Source: Apostichopus japonicus | Taxonomy: Eukaryota; Echinodermata; Holothuroidea; Aspidochirotida; Stichopodidae | Length of the DNA: 64,000 nucleotides | Direction: 5' to 3' | Assembly (NCBI RefSeq): GCF_037975245.1 | Contig: NC_092577.1 | Coordinates: 20,272,898-20,336,897 of the forward strand | Part shown: positions 34,911 to 47,945 of the stretch, piece after piece | How the letters are laid out: every line of letters starts with the position of its first letter | How positions within the stretch are numbered: the first letter of the stretch is position 1 | Program-made: the position numbers and the translations under genes | Notes under the pieces: model-generated | Seen by the model: only the letters and a program-made list of their open reading frames with translations | Told to the model about the DNA's origin: nothing | Databases searched by the model: none

Positions 34911-34983
34911 AGGAAGGAGGGAATGTCCTGTTTCAGGTCGATCCGAACCTGTCGGTGCCCGTTCAACACCCCAGGGGCCTGTG
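34911..34983 (-). repeat. 73-bp internal fragment of LINE ORF1
   Basis: Almost identical to part of ORF1 copy 2 (about 33600-33675, inverted reading DRHRQVRIDLKQDIPSF), with neither LINE end present. It starts right after TTTTACAG, which in plus orientation resembles a splice acceptor, and is followed by a short direct repeat of CACCCCAGGGGC. Confidence 0.85.
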
Positions 34984-35436
34984 CACACCCCAGGGGCACA
35001 TTGAATAACTTGTGCCTTAACGTTACAACAAGCAAAACTAAACTGTTTTTCCTCTCTCCGCCTCAGTTTTAAATGTGACTTGGTAGGCTGGTGCTTGGGT
35101 CCCTACTGCCCGTGGGATTGAGAGATCCGGGTCACAACAAGTTGAATCTCTTTACTCACTGCACTCACAGTAGTTTCTTTTAAAGTTTGTGCAACCAATT
35201 TAATTTTTTGGAAATTTGTGTATGAAAACTTGATTGACAGGCTGTGGATCTGTTACTGTACATGCATTTACTTTCAGCCTCAGACCTTTAATACAAATCG
35301 TACGTTCTAATACATACTTACACATTTGAATACTGATATGTCTCGCTTTTTGGTTACATTTATTATAGTACTCTATTCTGATTGTATTACTGTACCTTAC
35401 TAACGAGGTATACAGTTGTTAGGCCACAAGAGTTAC
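34984..35436. other. No gene
   Basis: AT-rich spacer before the gypsy remnant. No terminal repeat could be recognised. Confidence 0.5.
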
Positions 35437-36560
35437 CAACCCAGGCCTGAATCTACGGGGGTATCTGTATTGCAAGACGGGTATAACCTTACTAAAGCTT
35501 CGTTGGATCCCGCGGTCACATTTATCAAGAAAATGGAGCCACAGAGCTGTACCACGAGCAGTCTCACACAAGCACCCAAAGAGACACCGCAGGAATTCCT
35601 TGCAAGGGCCCTTGGTATTCGGCAGCGGGTTTTATTCGCCTCGAAAGAGTGAGACCAGCCAGCGGTACGAGGAGCCGCTGGTGCAGGCCATATTTTGCAT
35701 GCATTCTCAAATGGCCTGACCAGTGAGTCGATTCGGGCCGAAAATCCATCCATCTCTGATGAGCTCCTCTTGGAGAAACTGCACAAGAGCGCCAGTAGTG
35801 AGAAACAGTCCAAAACGAAACCATACCAGGCAGCTCATGCTACCGAGGAAACCTCGAAAAAGGTAACAAAAAGGGAATGAAAGCCTATCCTCTTGGGGAA
35901 TCCCTAAATGGTTTAAGGGTGTAAATGGTTTAAGGGTGGACATTGAGGATCTGAAAGAGTTAAAAATGCAGGTAGCCCAAATTCAGGAATCCTTGAGCAG
36001 AGACAGGCCGGCTAATTACAATGGAAAAAGGGGCTATCCTAAGTGCAAATCAGAAAATGTGGGTGATCGGTGTAACCACTGCTTCCGATGTGGAAGTGGT
36101 GACCTATGCCCGAGGGTGTCCACAGAGGCCATCGGGAAACGAGGGAGGGTCACCTCTAAGGGACGAGGGGGGACCCAACAGTAGAACAGTCATTTGGTGA
36201 CATTAAACCGCCCACTGCACCTGTCCCTTAAAAAGTTGGAAAAACTAGTAAGATTGGTTGGTAATAGAGGTGCATTGTGCGGGCCTCCCCCAATGTATGT
36301 GTTGTGGGACACGGGTTCCCAGGTGTCGATAGGATTGGATTCGGGAGAATATGCCAGGGGTCATAGTCACACCCGTGGAAGAGCTCCTGGATGGTCTTCA
36401 CCTGGATGGGTGGGTAGCAGTAAGTTTTGCAGTGGGCACACATGGTGTAATAGAGGTACCCATGTGGGTGTATTCAGGGGATATGGATAACCCACTCGTG
36501 GGCTATAACGTTATCGCCTACCTACTGAAAGACACAGACAGGGGGTTCGGAGTTGAATGA
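35437..36560 (+). pseudogene. Ty3/gypsy-type gag-protease remnant
   Basis: Successive frames give a capsid-like segment (QAPKETPQEFLARALGIRQRV), a second capsid helix region (SDELLLEKLHKSASSE), a zinc-knuckle region (CNHCFRCGSGD, broken by frameshift) and an aspartic-protease start (MYVLWDTGSQVSI). A C-terminal protease-like stretch with LVGYNVIAYLLKD ends at 36558-36560. The DTGS active-site signature and the QEFL..R pattern fit vertebrate/invertebrate gypsy-like gag-pol. Stops and shifts occur at about 35650, 35880, 36110 and 36330. Reverse transcriptase, integrase and LTRs were not seen, so only the 5' half of the internal region remains. Confidence 0.7.
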
Positions 36561-38065
36561 ATGATCTAAACTCTGCACACCCTGGGAAAGGGAAAGTACC
36601 CTTATAGTGGGGCGGATACGTGTACAAATTTAGTTGAATTGTGGGTTCTGTGGTAAAAGCACCAAACTTGGTGTATATAAAGTTGAAGGCATACTTCATG
36701 ATTTAAGATATAGTAGACAATTTTTGGGTGGCATTTGGTTCCATGGCTCAGTGTAAACGACTACTATGTCAATCAGCATGATAAGGGTTAACCTCAAGGA
36801 CATTACACCAGTTTTTGTTATTGGACAAAATGGCCTAATCAGAAGCAGGTTTTGAACATGGTGCACAAATTTTCTTGATCTAATCTATATCTTAATGTAA
36901 TTCCTTTCACAACGAAACAAAACTAAACTATGAATACAAGCACGTTCATAAGGCAGGTAGGTTATGCCACAACTTTTAAGGAAAATAGTAACCTCCTCAA
37001 TTTAACTCGACCACACTCTCATGTTATTTTGCTGCCCCATCAACAAATTTAGGAAACATTTATCGGTTCTATGCCTAAGTAGTGACACAACTATCCTATA
37101 TACTATATCCTATATAGTACTAGTAGGCTAGCCTACTAGTTCTAGCTACAATCCTCCACGAAAATGATGGGACAGTATGAGCAGCAACGAGCGATATTGG
37201 TTTAAGCGTTCAATTGGTTTTGGTTCAATGGATACTGGTTTAAGCGTCCCCGTTCAATGTTGTAGCCAAAAGCGCTCAGAAACTCCAACATAGATACGGG
37301 GTAGTGGGGTGTCCCATCTATTTTTGTCGACGATTGTAGCTACCATTAACGTTACCCATTGTGTTCCGTGAAGACGATCAATTTCGACATCGCTGTCCGA
37401 TCCCGCTTCCATCTTCGCTGGTCTCCGGTTCGAACATTTAGGGAAAAACTTCCCCATGATTGTCGACCATGTCCTCCATTTCCCGGCCTTCTTCGCTATT
37501 GCTATCTGAATACTGTGAGTCAATGCCACCGGCAGCCATTGCGCGATATGTATAAGCTATGCTGTGTATGCGGTGCTGTGTATATATGCGTACTACAGTG
37601 CGTCTATAGTGCTGTATGTGTTAGCAATAAGCAGTTCCCTGCGACGATATCATGCACTTTTGACTTGGTAAATAAATGACGTCATTTGTTTTCGACTTTC
37701 CCTGAACGAGTCAATGTGGGCGATTTTTGCGGAGTTTATGTTGCTTGATAGGAGGAAAATGCAAGGATTTTGGAAAAAAAGAAGTCTTATGTATGAACTT
37801 GTGATTTTTCATCTAAATCCCAATCTTAACTTTCTTGTAACAGAGTGGTGAGAAAAGTAATATTTTGGATCATTTTGAGATTTCTACATACTCAATACAC
37901 TGCGCAGAATATATACATGTTTGCACTCTTCTGCGCTCTCCCCGTGACGTCACTGAATCTATTACGTAATCGTACTTTTTACCGATGTCTACCCCTTTGG
38001 AGACGAAAAATGATCGCGTTGTGTTTTTCTTAACATAAGAATTTGTAACTTTTAAATTATGTAAA
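36561..38065. other. No supported gene; possible 5' part of a Harbinger element
   Basis: Contains a perfect 22-bp palindrome at 37119-37140 (ACTAGTAGGCT and its complement) and a partly repeated 'ggtttaagcgt..ttcaat' unit at 37199-37258. The 91-codon minus frame at 37254-37529 could start a gene (MEAGSDSDVEIDR) but has no support. Confidence 0.35.
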
Positions 38066-39860
38066 GACCTTTTAAAGGTTTTGAAAATCGGTGGGGATTT
38101 CCCCAATGTGTTGGCGCGATCGACGGATCCCATATTCCAATAATTTCTCCAACTGACCATCCAGCTGATTACTATAACAGGAAGGGATTTCACAGCATTG
38201 TATTACAGGCGGTTGTTGACTTCCGCTACAGGTATGTAACATATATAACCAGGGGGAAGAAGGGTATGTAATACGTCAGATATTAAAGTAATAATTTAGC
38301 CTGGATTTTTTGGCTCATGCATACATTTTTAAGAAAGTCAGCCAGGAAAGAACCTGGGCACGAAACATTTTGACTGATAGATGCTTAAGAAATCATTGCC
38401 CAAATGAGCGAATTGATCTATGTAAAAATTACTAATTACTATCACAAGAGTACCTATTTTAATTAACCACCTGTTCATTGTGACAGTTAATGGTGTATTC
38501 GCATGTTTCGCTTTCAATAAACACCATTTAAAAACGGAAGAAAGAAGTTCTTTGTTCATATGTAAACATTTGGGAAGTGTTAGTACTATTTATGTGCGAC
38601 CTTTTTTTTATATAGCAATATTGAAGAAAAACATAAATTCAGCTTTCATCCACCGGTTGCTTTTTGCGGAATCCGGTCTAATTGCCACTTTTTCCAATTC
38701 AGTGTAACTTGTTTGGAGACATTCTGCAAGTTGTAAATATGTTCCAAACGGTTCATTATACAGTGTGTAAAATTTCAGGGAAAGGCAGACTATCAGGCGA
38801 ATCCACCTTCTTTGGAAGGGGGGGGGGGGGGGGTAAAGCCGTGGTTCACTTGAAACTGGTTGAAATACCTGCATTGTACGGTAACATACGTTGTTTGTTG
38901 ATTTATTTGAAACTGAATATGAACCAATGGCAGCAATGATGCAAATTGGCCACAAATTACTTGAAAATGAGTTAAAATAGTATAAAAAAGAATGACATCC
39001 AAATGACCACAGATAAAGTGTTCCATAGGTAAGCATTCGCTGAACTATATTAAAAAATCTTTCAAATCAGTGACAAGTCACCAACCAAAAACTTCCAACG
39101 TTTTAATAAAGGCAGCGTTTTTCGCAGAATTTCGAAATGTTATTTCCTTAGTATTAACGATGTTGCTTACAAGCTTGACTAGTGTAGTTTCACTTCCAAT
39201 AATCACGTGAAATGCTATAAATTCTGAATTGTTCTGACTCGGATTCCAACAATAACATAACTAGTGTAGAAAAGTGCCCGAGCGTCGGAGATGTGAGTAA
39301 CACATTAATCTGTACGAATATGTTTGAGAAGACTCAAAATGCGGACTTGGATTGCTGTTATGTAATGTTGTTATGTTTATGTATGTTTATTCACTAGACA
39401 GACATGATTTGTATTTAATATTCACAGCTGTGTCGCACCGTTCAAGGTCAGGAAGTTCCAATAGTTATCCTGGGAGACCCAGCCTATCCACTCCTCCCTT
39501 GGTTGATGAAGGGGTTTTCCGACACAGGCCGACTAACAGAAGGCCAAAAGGTTTCCAATTACAGACTTAGTAGAGCACGCATGGTCGTCGAAAATGTTTT
39601 TGGAAGGCTTAAAGGAAAGATGGTGTTGTTTGATGAAAAGGAACGACACCAGCATGGAAAGTTTACCGACCCAAGTGATAGCCTGTTGCAGTCTACACAA
39701 CTTATGTAAATTAAGGAGGGATCATGTGAATGATAACCGGCTTGAGGAAGCGGAGGAATATAGGCAACAACAGTTATATGAAGATCCCCATGACGGCCAA
39801 GATAATACCCGTGCAATTTCTTCCAGGGATGCACTGCAGTATTTCGCGGAACGATATTAA
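38066..39860 (+). pseudogene. PIF/Harbinger transposase, two exons seen
   Basis: Exon 38066-38231 is open and reads GFPQCVGAIDGSHIPIISP..YYNRKGFHS..LQAVVDFRYR up to a good donor (TACAG|GTATGT). This is the first catalytic Asp block of PIF/Harbinger DDE transposases. Exon 39428-39860 (acceptor TTCACAG) carries the second Asp block (VILGDPAYPLLPWLMKG) and the Glu block (SRARMVVENVFGRLK), then ACCSLHNLC and an acidic end with stop TAA. A one-base shift at about 39606 splits the Glu block from the rest. The segment normally joining the two (the GWPG..HDARV region) was not found in the 1.2-kb gap, so it is deleted or too decayed. N-terminal exons were not found either. Confidence 0.8.
38818..38833. 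repeat. G16 homopolymer
   Basis: Run of sixteen G inside the gap of the Harbinger transposase. Similar runs: G13 at 22215-22227 and G14 at 62335-62348. Length is unreliable in most sequencing data. Confidence 0.8.
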
Positions 39861-41251
39861 TTAGGCGTATATATTTATTTCATGATATATTTTAGAAAAT
39901 AACTGTATTATAACTAGAAAACTTCATACTCAAGTTAGATCCAGATTTTCCCTACACGATGCTAGGTACCTTTAAGCGAATTTGCTCGTTACATTTGCCT
40001 TTTGTACTTATTTCTTCCCACGGGCTCTTATTATGTGCTTCGCGGAATTTCCAGAGGTAGCGAGCGAGTTGGAAAGTGTGAAAATCTGCTCCCCCCAAAA
40101 AATTACCAGAGTCCATTTTCCTTATAGTCGAGTACATTAGAACTTCGCATTATATTGACGCATTTGAATTTATCTGATATAAGGTTTTCTAAAGTAGCAG
40201 TCAACAAGTGCAAACAATGGCACGATAGTTTCGCCAGATTAATTAAGAACTGTGTATCATCTTCCACTTCAAAGGTGTGATTGTCAGGTGTGACAGGACA
40301 AGACACTTGTTGTTTGACTCTTTACCTTATTTACCTTATTTCACAAGTTAAACAACACATTTCTGGTTGACTTTGATTGCGTAACGTGTACCAGTAGAGT
40401 TGCATTGGGAAGTGTTAAAATCTAAACCAAAATAGGTACATGTGATTGAAATACATTTTGCGTATTAATTTTCTGTGCATGTTGAATGAAAAGAGCTCAC
40501 CCATATGCAACCTGCTACATCCATTCAGAACTGTGTGGAAATTTTCATCACAATATATATTTAGCATTTAGCATGTTGTTTTCTTACATGTCCTTTTCTG
40601 AAAGCGATTTCTCCCAACACGTCATCCTCCTTTAACTGGGTTTAATGTTAAAACTGCAATTTGGTAAGCTGCCAAGAAGAAATTTTACTATCAGTGTATT
40701 TTGTTAGTATTGCACTCAATAATTTATGGAGTGTAGACTAAACGCTTTACGGTGGCACAACCTTTGTAGCCTGGGCTTTACACTCGAACTATTTCAATGA
40801 AAGTCGAGAATGCGAATAGGCCTATCTGTTTTAGTACTTATCAAATCAACATGTATATCTTTTCACATTTGCAGTTATTATTTTGTAATACAGAGTTCAG
40901 CAATATTCGCAGTGAACGTATTGCTGGAAGTTTTTGGTGTGATTTTTAGGAGGTCGACCTTTGTTAATAGATCAATTCATGCTAGCTAAAAATACATTCA
41001 TCTCACCTGGTAGCTACGCATGACTAATTGAAGAAACAGTTTTTTGTACATCCTCTTACGGATGAGATGTAACAAAATGTGATACATGATTCCTAACCAA
41101 CTTTTATAATTCATTTCTTAAACTTTACAAAATGGCGGGAAATTAGTGCTAACACAACGATGATCGCGGGAAAACTTACAAGTGTATCACGTCATCTTTC
41201 GTTCACCGTTATTGTTTGTCTTTTCTTGTTGTTATTCCGGACTATAATCTC
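39861..41251. other. No supported gene
   Basis: Downstream of the Harbinger transposase. Only short frames, none with domain or splice support. Confidence 0.5.
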
Positions 41252-42750
41252 AACGGGAAGGCTGCAGGCGTAGACAACATCCCCGCTGAGTTAATAAAGC
41301 ATGGAGGAGAGACACAGAACTGATGTCCTTACTCGTATCTGCAACAAGATCTGGCAGACAGGAGATTGGCCTACACTGTGGACCCAGTCACTTATTATCA
41401 CTCTCCCCAAGAAAGGAAACTTACAACAATGCCAGAACTACAGAACCATCAGCCTCATATGCCATGCTAGCAAAGTGATGCTAAAAGTCCTATTACTTAG
41501 GAACCCCAAGTTGAAGAAATCATCGCCGAAGAGCAAGCTGGGTTCCGTGGTCGAAGAAGCACCACAGAGCAGATTTTCAACCTACGAGTCCTGTGTGAAA
41601 AGTATAGCCAGCATCAACAAAACATCCATCATGTCTTTATCGACAAAGCATTTGACAGGGTATGGCATGAGTCGTTATGGGCCACAACGAAGAAATACAA
41701 TATGGGCCAGAAGCTGATCCAAACTATTAAGCAGCTATACACCAAAGCCAGCAGTGCAGTACTTCTACAAGGCGTAGTTGGAGACTGGTTCCATACAACG
41801 GTCGGAGTCCGCCAGGGCTGCCTACTGTCACCCACACTGTTCAACATCTTCTTAGAACGTATCATTACAGATGCCCTTGAAAATGATAATGGCACAGTCA
41901 GTATTGGAGGAAGAAACATAACAAATCTCCGGTTTGCCGACGACATTGACGGGCTTGCTGGTAACGAGGACGAACTTGCCAACCTTGTGAGCTGCCTGGA
42001 TGACACATCAAGAAAGTATGGCATGGAGATCAGTGCTGGGAAGACCAAGCTGATGACAAACAGCACAACTCCATTCACAAGGAATATCGTGGCCAGAGGA
42101 CAACAACTGGACACAGTAAAGCAGTTGAAGTATCTTGGAGCCATCATCAGTGAGGAGGGCTCAAAGGCAGAGGTCTTGGCAAGAAACTGCACAGACAGCC
42201 GCAGCATTGGCAAAGCTCAAACCAATCTGGAACGACAACAACTTTTCCTTCCGGTCCAAGTTGAAGCTCTTGCATGCACTTGTAATGTCGATCTTCCTGT
42301 ATGCATGTGAGTCATGGACCCTTACTGCCGAGCTGCAAAAGAAGATCCAAGCAGTGGAAATGAGATGCACCAGAAGAATCCTTGGCATCTCATACACCGA
42401 CAACATCACAAATGAGGAAGTAGGCAGAACCGTCAAACAACACATCACCAACTACAAAGACCTACTGTCCACAGTCAAGAAAAGAAAACTGAGATGGTAT
42501 GGGCATGTGACAAGAACTGACGGGCTGTCGAAGACCATCCTCCAAGGCACGGTACAGGGGAAGAGAAGACGGGGCAGACAGAGGAAGAGATGGATCGACA
42601 ACATCAAGGAGTGGACTGGCATGAACTTTGCTACAAACCAGGCTCTTGCCCACGACCGACAAAAATGGAAGCGGCTGATGAGTTCTCCATTGCAGCGCCC
42701 CTACGACCCTGGCGGGTTACGGGACCAGAAAAACTCGCCGGCCTGTCAAA
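41252..42750 (+). pseudogene. 5'-truncated LINE reverse transcriptase (second family)
   Basis: Begins in the RT domain (LNGKAAGVDNIPAELIKHGG) with no endonuclease. It continues through LPKKGNLQQCQNYRTISL, an F-IDKAFDRVWHESLW block missing a residue or two, GVRQGCLLSPTLFNIFLE and the catalytic box FADD (LRFADDIDG). It then reaches the thumb/C-terminal region (FLYACESWTLTAELQKKIQ, RRILGISYTDNIT, LRWYGHVTR, RGRQRKRWIDNI) and ends near YDPGGLRDQ. Frameshifts occur at about 41320, 41500, 41640 and 42190. This protein type is extremely common in invertebrate genomes; an RTE-like or related non-LTR clade is likely but not proven. It lies between the Harbinger transposase and its probable partner gene. 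Confidence 0.85.
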
Positions 42751-43746
42751 ATCACGATAATTACCCCCTCCGCCCACCCCTCCCCCAGTTAAACAAAAGT
42801 ATGCTATCTTAAAAAGAATTGTCTGGTAGCCCTTATACGTTACCATAATAACTTTCCAAACATGTTTTAAAAAATGAGACGCCAATGTTGCCTTTGACAG
42901 GGAAACGATTTAATGATCATTTAGGATGGATATTTCGAACATTCTTTGAACAGTAGAGAACATGACGTCATCTTCGCAAATGCAGATTACGACATACATA
43001 GGCGTAATACATAGGCAATCATCTTTGCGTGTACACGCCAGAGTGTACTTGCTGCGGAAATGGGAGTGCTAACTTGAAGTCGCTCGTTTGGTCCATTTGC
43101 ATGCGTTCGAACAAACGGTGGTTTTGGTGAGAAGCTGGTGAATTTGAAAACCAGATTTTTACAAGAATAAACGTCGAATGGGGACAATTTTAACATAGTT
43201 AGAAAGAAAAATATATAATCTATGAAGACATGGTATGCAAATCTTCCACCAGACAATTCCTTTTTAAGGGATAGTAAATAGGACACGAAGGGGGACGATA
43301 TATACCTTTTTACGAAACTGCCATGAATGTCAATTATGAATAGAATTTATTTGGCTCGAATATGAAGAAGTTGAAAAGGAGAGTAGCCCGCCACAGTTAA
43401 CAAGTGAAACATGCATATAAAAGTCATGAAAAGAATGATTGTTAGTATTTGTTTTGCTTGTAGAAAATAACCATAAAAGTACATTGTGATAATAGCCTCA
43501 ATCACATACATCAAAAACCAAAGAACAGTTATAATCTGAACCCTTATAATCTTGGGTCACTCCTTTCATAATCTCGACTGGGTCCAGGAGCATTCTGGTC
43601 TCCAGTGGTTTCACCAGGCATATGATTGGGATGAGCAAATGGTCCCGGTGGTGGCGTATTTGGATAACCGTATTTGGAAATGCAGAACTGTTGGGGTAAC
43701 GTCTATAATGAAAGGCACTTGATTGGGCATGGTGCGAATATGATTG
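42751..43746. other. No supported gene
   Basis: Spacer; a 99-codon minus frame (42987-43286) has no support. The region 43560-43740 is probably 3' UTR of the minus-strand gene to its right. Confidence 0.4.
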
Positions 43747-46133
43747 TCATTGCTGCGATGGAACTCTCACATTCATCATCGACGCTGTTGTTGGCCATCC
43801 TGTCGCTGCTGGTGTGGGTGGTCTTTGGGCAGCTACCATGCTAGTCATGGTTGTCATGAAGTTTGTGAGGCTGTCTACTAGCTTTTTCTGTTGCGCTAGC
43901 GACTCATTTCGCCATTTTTCTTCCGCTTCCCTTTGCTATCTTCGCCACTTGTTTTCGTGAAAATATCTTTGTTGTGACTGTTTTTGGCATTTTTGAAATT
44001 CCACTAGCATGGATTTGTTTCCCCGTCCTTTGTTTGCGTTTGACTGCCCTGGATCTGTTTGAATACAATAAGTACGATAGGTAATATGTTTTGTGTTGGT
44101 TTACAGAACACAATACTGCAGAAATATAAGTGAAATATACCAGTAAAAAATAATCGGGCCGTATTTTGCTATTTCTGTGGTCCAAGACTCTCTGTTGTGA
44201 CTAACTATTCAAGGGAGTACGCATGAAATGTTCTATTACAGAAACGCCATACACATGAAAGAATCAGACCACCAAAAAATGAATTTGCTTCCATTTTTAT
44301 TAATTACCCAATAGGCAATTACCACACCTATTCTCATGTACTAAAAAGGTTTTGGGCGCAATAAGGTAATGGTTCCTATCAGAGAATTCGTATCACATGC
44401 ATTACCAGACATGTCACTTCAAGAAGACAACTATGTTTGTAGATATGACATTAATTGAAATTAACAATACAAAAACAGCTTTACAGCAAAGATATAATAC
44501 TGCAGGGTCAGAATAAAAGGTTCACTTGTTAACGTATTTCATCACACAGATTTGCCAGTGTAATATTTATGAGATGAATAAGAATACAAACATGGTTAGG
44601 TCCATCACTGGACGGTGTTTACGCAGCCAACTTTACTTTTTAATGCGACTTGTTACTGTTACAAGTTACGATATCTGTACGTTATACTACTTGCAATCGA
44701 ATTTTGCATTAGCCACCTCTCCTTAAATAATATTCAATCTTGAACAAGAAATGTAGCAACACCCCTGCACATATATCTCAACAGAAAAACATGTAATCTC
44801 TACCAGCTGAAGCTGTTCGCTTTCGTCTTGGAGCACTTGGACCTGGTTCCAATTCGACTGCTTCTGTGAATAAATAAATAAATATTAAATACCAGAATAT
44901 TTACTGTTCCTCACTTCCTCCATGACAAACTAGGGGATACATGCGAAAATGAGAGTTAAACATGACAGAAATGCTAATTTCATTTTCCGAGAAAAAACAG
45001 CTTCAATTGGCTTTGTGTTAGCTCCATGATGAGGGGTAAATGCTAGAAGGCATGGAACAGGCTGGACTACACCGATATCAATGTTCGATACATTTTTTGG
45101 GAAATGTGTCTTATTCACATTTTCTTTCAGCGAATAATAGAGTCCTGGAGTAGGGGGCAATACTTGGTTTGTCGACGTGGCAGCTTTACTTGACATATGA
45201 CCTTAGCGACGCGTAAATAGTTGACAGTATGGAAATTGAAAAGAGATCCCCTGCTCCGACGAACTCTGTGACAGACTGGCAGAAAAAAGAGACATTTTCT
45301 ACGGAAATTTCGACACACGATTGAACTGTAAAGGCGTACAGACATGATAATACTCATGAGTGAAAACATGCTATACGGTCACAGTTCACAGAAACGACCA
45401 CGAAGAGTCATTTACCTCATGCAACATGAGTTGGATGAAGAATTTAGCCACCGCCAAATATGATTTTGATAAATAATCTGACGCATTCTTTTCTATTTAT
45501 AGCCACCAAAAAAAAACTATGCCACCAAATATTGGGGGATATTAGATAAGATATCCCCCACCTAAAATATTTGGGGGACATGTGCCCCCCCCGTCCCCCA
45601 ACCCATGATCGCCGCCCATGTGTTACGCATACTATTAGCGGTGAAAGGATAGGGTTTTTCGAGGGCAGTGGATGCAAGTAATAACATTGACTACTGCGTT
45701 TGTATTCTTATACATGATTGCCAATTTCATTCCAAATGTATAGTGTTAGCCTGGGAATCCCCATCCCCTCTGGGTATTTCTTTTTACTTAGCTTTCCTGA
45801 AAGTACAAATGCTCAGCCTCCTGTCATACGGATTGGTCAAGACTAATTAGGATTAACGCCATTGATTGTCTGGCGTAGATAAACTTCACACTTTTGCAAG
45901 AATGCCGGCTCTCAGATAATTACATGTACGTAATTTATCGCGGGTATTGAACAAAGCAGAAACGAGTTAAGATGCGGTGACTCAAGGAAGTGAGATCGGT
46001 TGCTATACTTCCAAAAATTCACTGTAGCCTTAATACCTGATGGTGGGTGCGATTCTCGAGGTGATGGTCCTTCTGGGCTGTCGTGGACTTGGCTGTCATC
46101 CGTTTCGTCATTTTGCTGGTTGATATCTTATAT
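43747..46133 (-). pseudogene. Probable Harbinger partner gene, partial exons
   Basis: Three minus-strand exon candidates have compatible borders: about 46133-46037 (NQQNDETDDSQVHDSPEGP.., donor CATCAG|GTATTA), 44863-44804 (AVELEPGPSAPRRKRTASA, acceptor TTCACAG, donor CTG|GTAGAG) and 44054-43747 (DPGQSNANKGRGNKS.., stop TGA). Phases of the last two fit (a G from one plus AT from the next gives Asp). The last exon is helix-rich with QQKKLVDSLTNFMTTM and contains one in-frame TAG near 43936. Acidic linker, basic patch and C-terminal coiled helix are typical of the Myb/trihelix-like second protein of PIF/Harbinger elements, which often faces the transposase. The N-terminal DNA-binding part was not found. 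Confidence 0.45.
45500..45625. repeat. G/C-tract repeat with GGGGGACATGTGCCCCCC palindrome
   Basis: Several inverted pieces (gggggatat/atatccccc, gggggacatgtgcccccc) in an AT-rich setting; a probable MITE fragment. It lies in an intron of the putative Harbinger partner gene. Confidence 0.45.
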
Positions 46134-47945
46134 CTACGGTATATATCGGGGGGTAGGGTTAAAGAAATATGAATTAAATTGTTATACAATTGGTCACATT
46201 ATTGTAGGTATTGTCACACATCCCACATGTTTTCTACCCTCATATAATAATATTTAATAATAATCAGCAGTTATTATTACGACGCTTAAAAGACAAACAA
46301 ATGATTGAGACGATTCCTGCATTCCAAGCGTCCTTAGTTCTGGCTATCATACAGTATCGATGTCAAAGTGTCCCTATATGATAAACGTCTATGTATGACC
46401 AGTTCACAATAATACAAACTAGGCTTGAGCGGGTCCACGCTAGCAATGTGAGACCGGTAAAACGTTCCAGGTATTGATTAATCCATATGAATGGAATGTG
46501 TAAATGCTACCTTCATCGAATCATGGAGGTCAAAACACAATATACTACAGGGAGTGAAAAAATTATGCTCGAACAAAATGGCAATCAAAAAAGTTCTTAA
46601 AAGCACACTCTCAGCTAGGAAATTTTTAGAGGGCGGGCGAATTTCATATGTTTCGATGGTTCACCGTTAATCACGTGACTCGGTATTTGTAATATACTGC
46701 CAGTGTACAGTGTACCCTGTATGTAAATATACGTATCATATAGCACAGTTTCATGCAGTGGTAGTCTCTGCATTTCCTCTCCACAATGCAACTTCCACTT
46801 CATCTGTATTGTCCTTGACAAATGTTACGTACTGCAGATGGTTGGCCTCTCACATTAACATGCTTAACAGCTTCATCCTGTAATGCTATAGAAGAACGAG
46901 AAAGTGAACTTTAATCCTTTGGAGTTTTCTAATGGGCAAGTGTTTCTAAAATTCAATTATGTGATATTCACCGCAATTCAAGACCAGAGTGAAGACACTA
47001 ATATACATTGTTTCCTGGTGGAAAATCTTGAAACGGTAAGAATTATAGTGACAACTTAAAGTTCTAACCAGTTACATACCATGTATGAGTTCTGCTGTAC
47101 AGTACTTAGATTATCTTTCCTTGATGTTAAGGTTCTTGAGATGGATGTTTTGAGATTTCTTCATGTTAACCTTTCCTCACCCCAGTTAACATTTGATCTT
47201 GACCAAAAACAGATCTGCTGTACTTCCTTATTTTGAGATGTTTTGTTTATACGGTTTCCAAATTTGAACCACTGCTGACCTCAAATGACTTGAGACCTTC
47301 TTGAAAGTATAGTAAAATGTTCTACAATATCAAAGTAAATATTATGCATATGATCACTGTACATGAAATGGATTTATAGCGTTTTTGGACATTTGCATGT
47401 TTATACCTTTAAGTTTTGGTGGCAACTGATATTTGAACTCCAACAAATCAATACTGTATTTGTACTTATTATTGGGAGTACGTATCAAATATGAGATCTG
47501 CTGTTGTACCTTACTTAAGGTATTGTGTTTCAAGCTAGAACATCACACACTTACATACGTTTACACACACACATGTACAAGAGCATTGTTATTACCAATT
47601 TTACTTTATCTAAGCTACTTGTTTGCCTTCGGTAAAGTAACCTACAAAACAGAAATACCTACCTGTGATTAGGCATGAGATTGCCTAGTCCAGTTATAGG
47701 GCAATTTGGGGGACAATTTGTGTTTGTGGTAGTGGCTAAAATATTGTCATGTTTTACTGCAGAATGCCGCTATGAATGCTAGGATTAGGTTATCTGGCTG
47801 AGAGCCAAACCACTCAAATCACCAGACCTTGTACTGATCTGCCACTGGGTACTGTACAACATCTGTTTCATGTATTAAGTGAAATGAATTTACGGTTTTA
47901 AAATTAAATAGTAATATAAGTTTGTGAACAGATGATAGTACTTAC
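46134..47945. other. No firmly supported gene
   Basis: Downstream of the minus-strand RPA-like exon, so further exons of that gene would lie here. One possible piece near 46895-46830 (acceptor CTATAG, then LQDEAVKHVNVRGQPSA) is exon-like but unproven. Confidence 0.35.

Noticed and set aside
35437-36560. Intact LTR retrotransposon
   Set aside because: Only gag and protease pieces remain; no LTR pair, RT or integrase seen on either side.
37254-37529. 91-codon minus ORF left of the Harbinger transposase
   Set aside because: Could start a gene (MEAGSDSD..), but there is no second exon or domain and it faces away from the transposase.
44930-45369. Two overlapping minus ORFs between the Harbinger partner exons
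   Set aside because: Somewhat protein-like but without acceptor and donor sites that fit the neighbouring exon phases.
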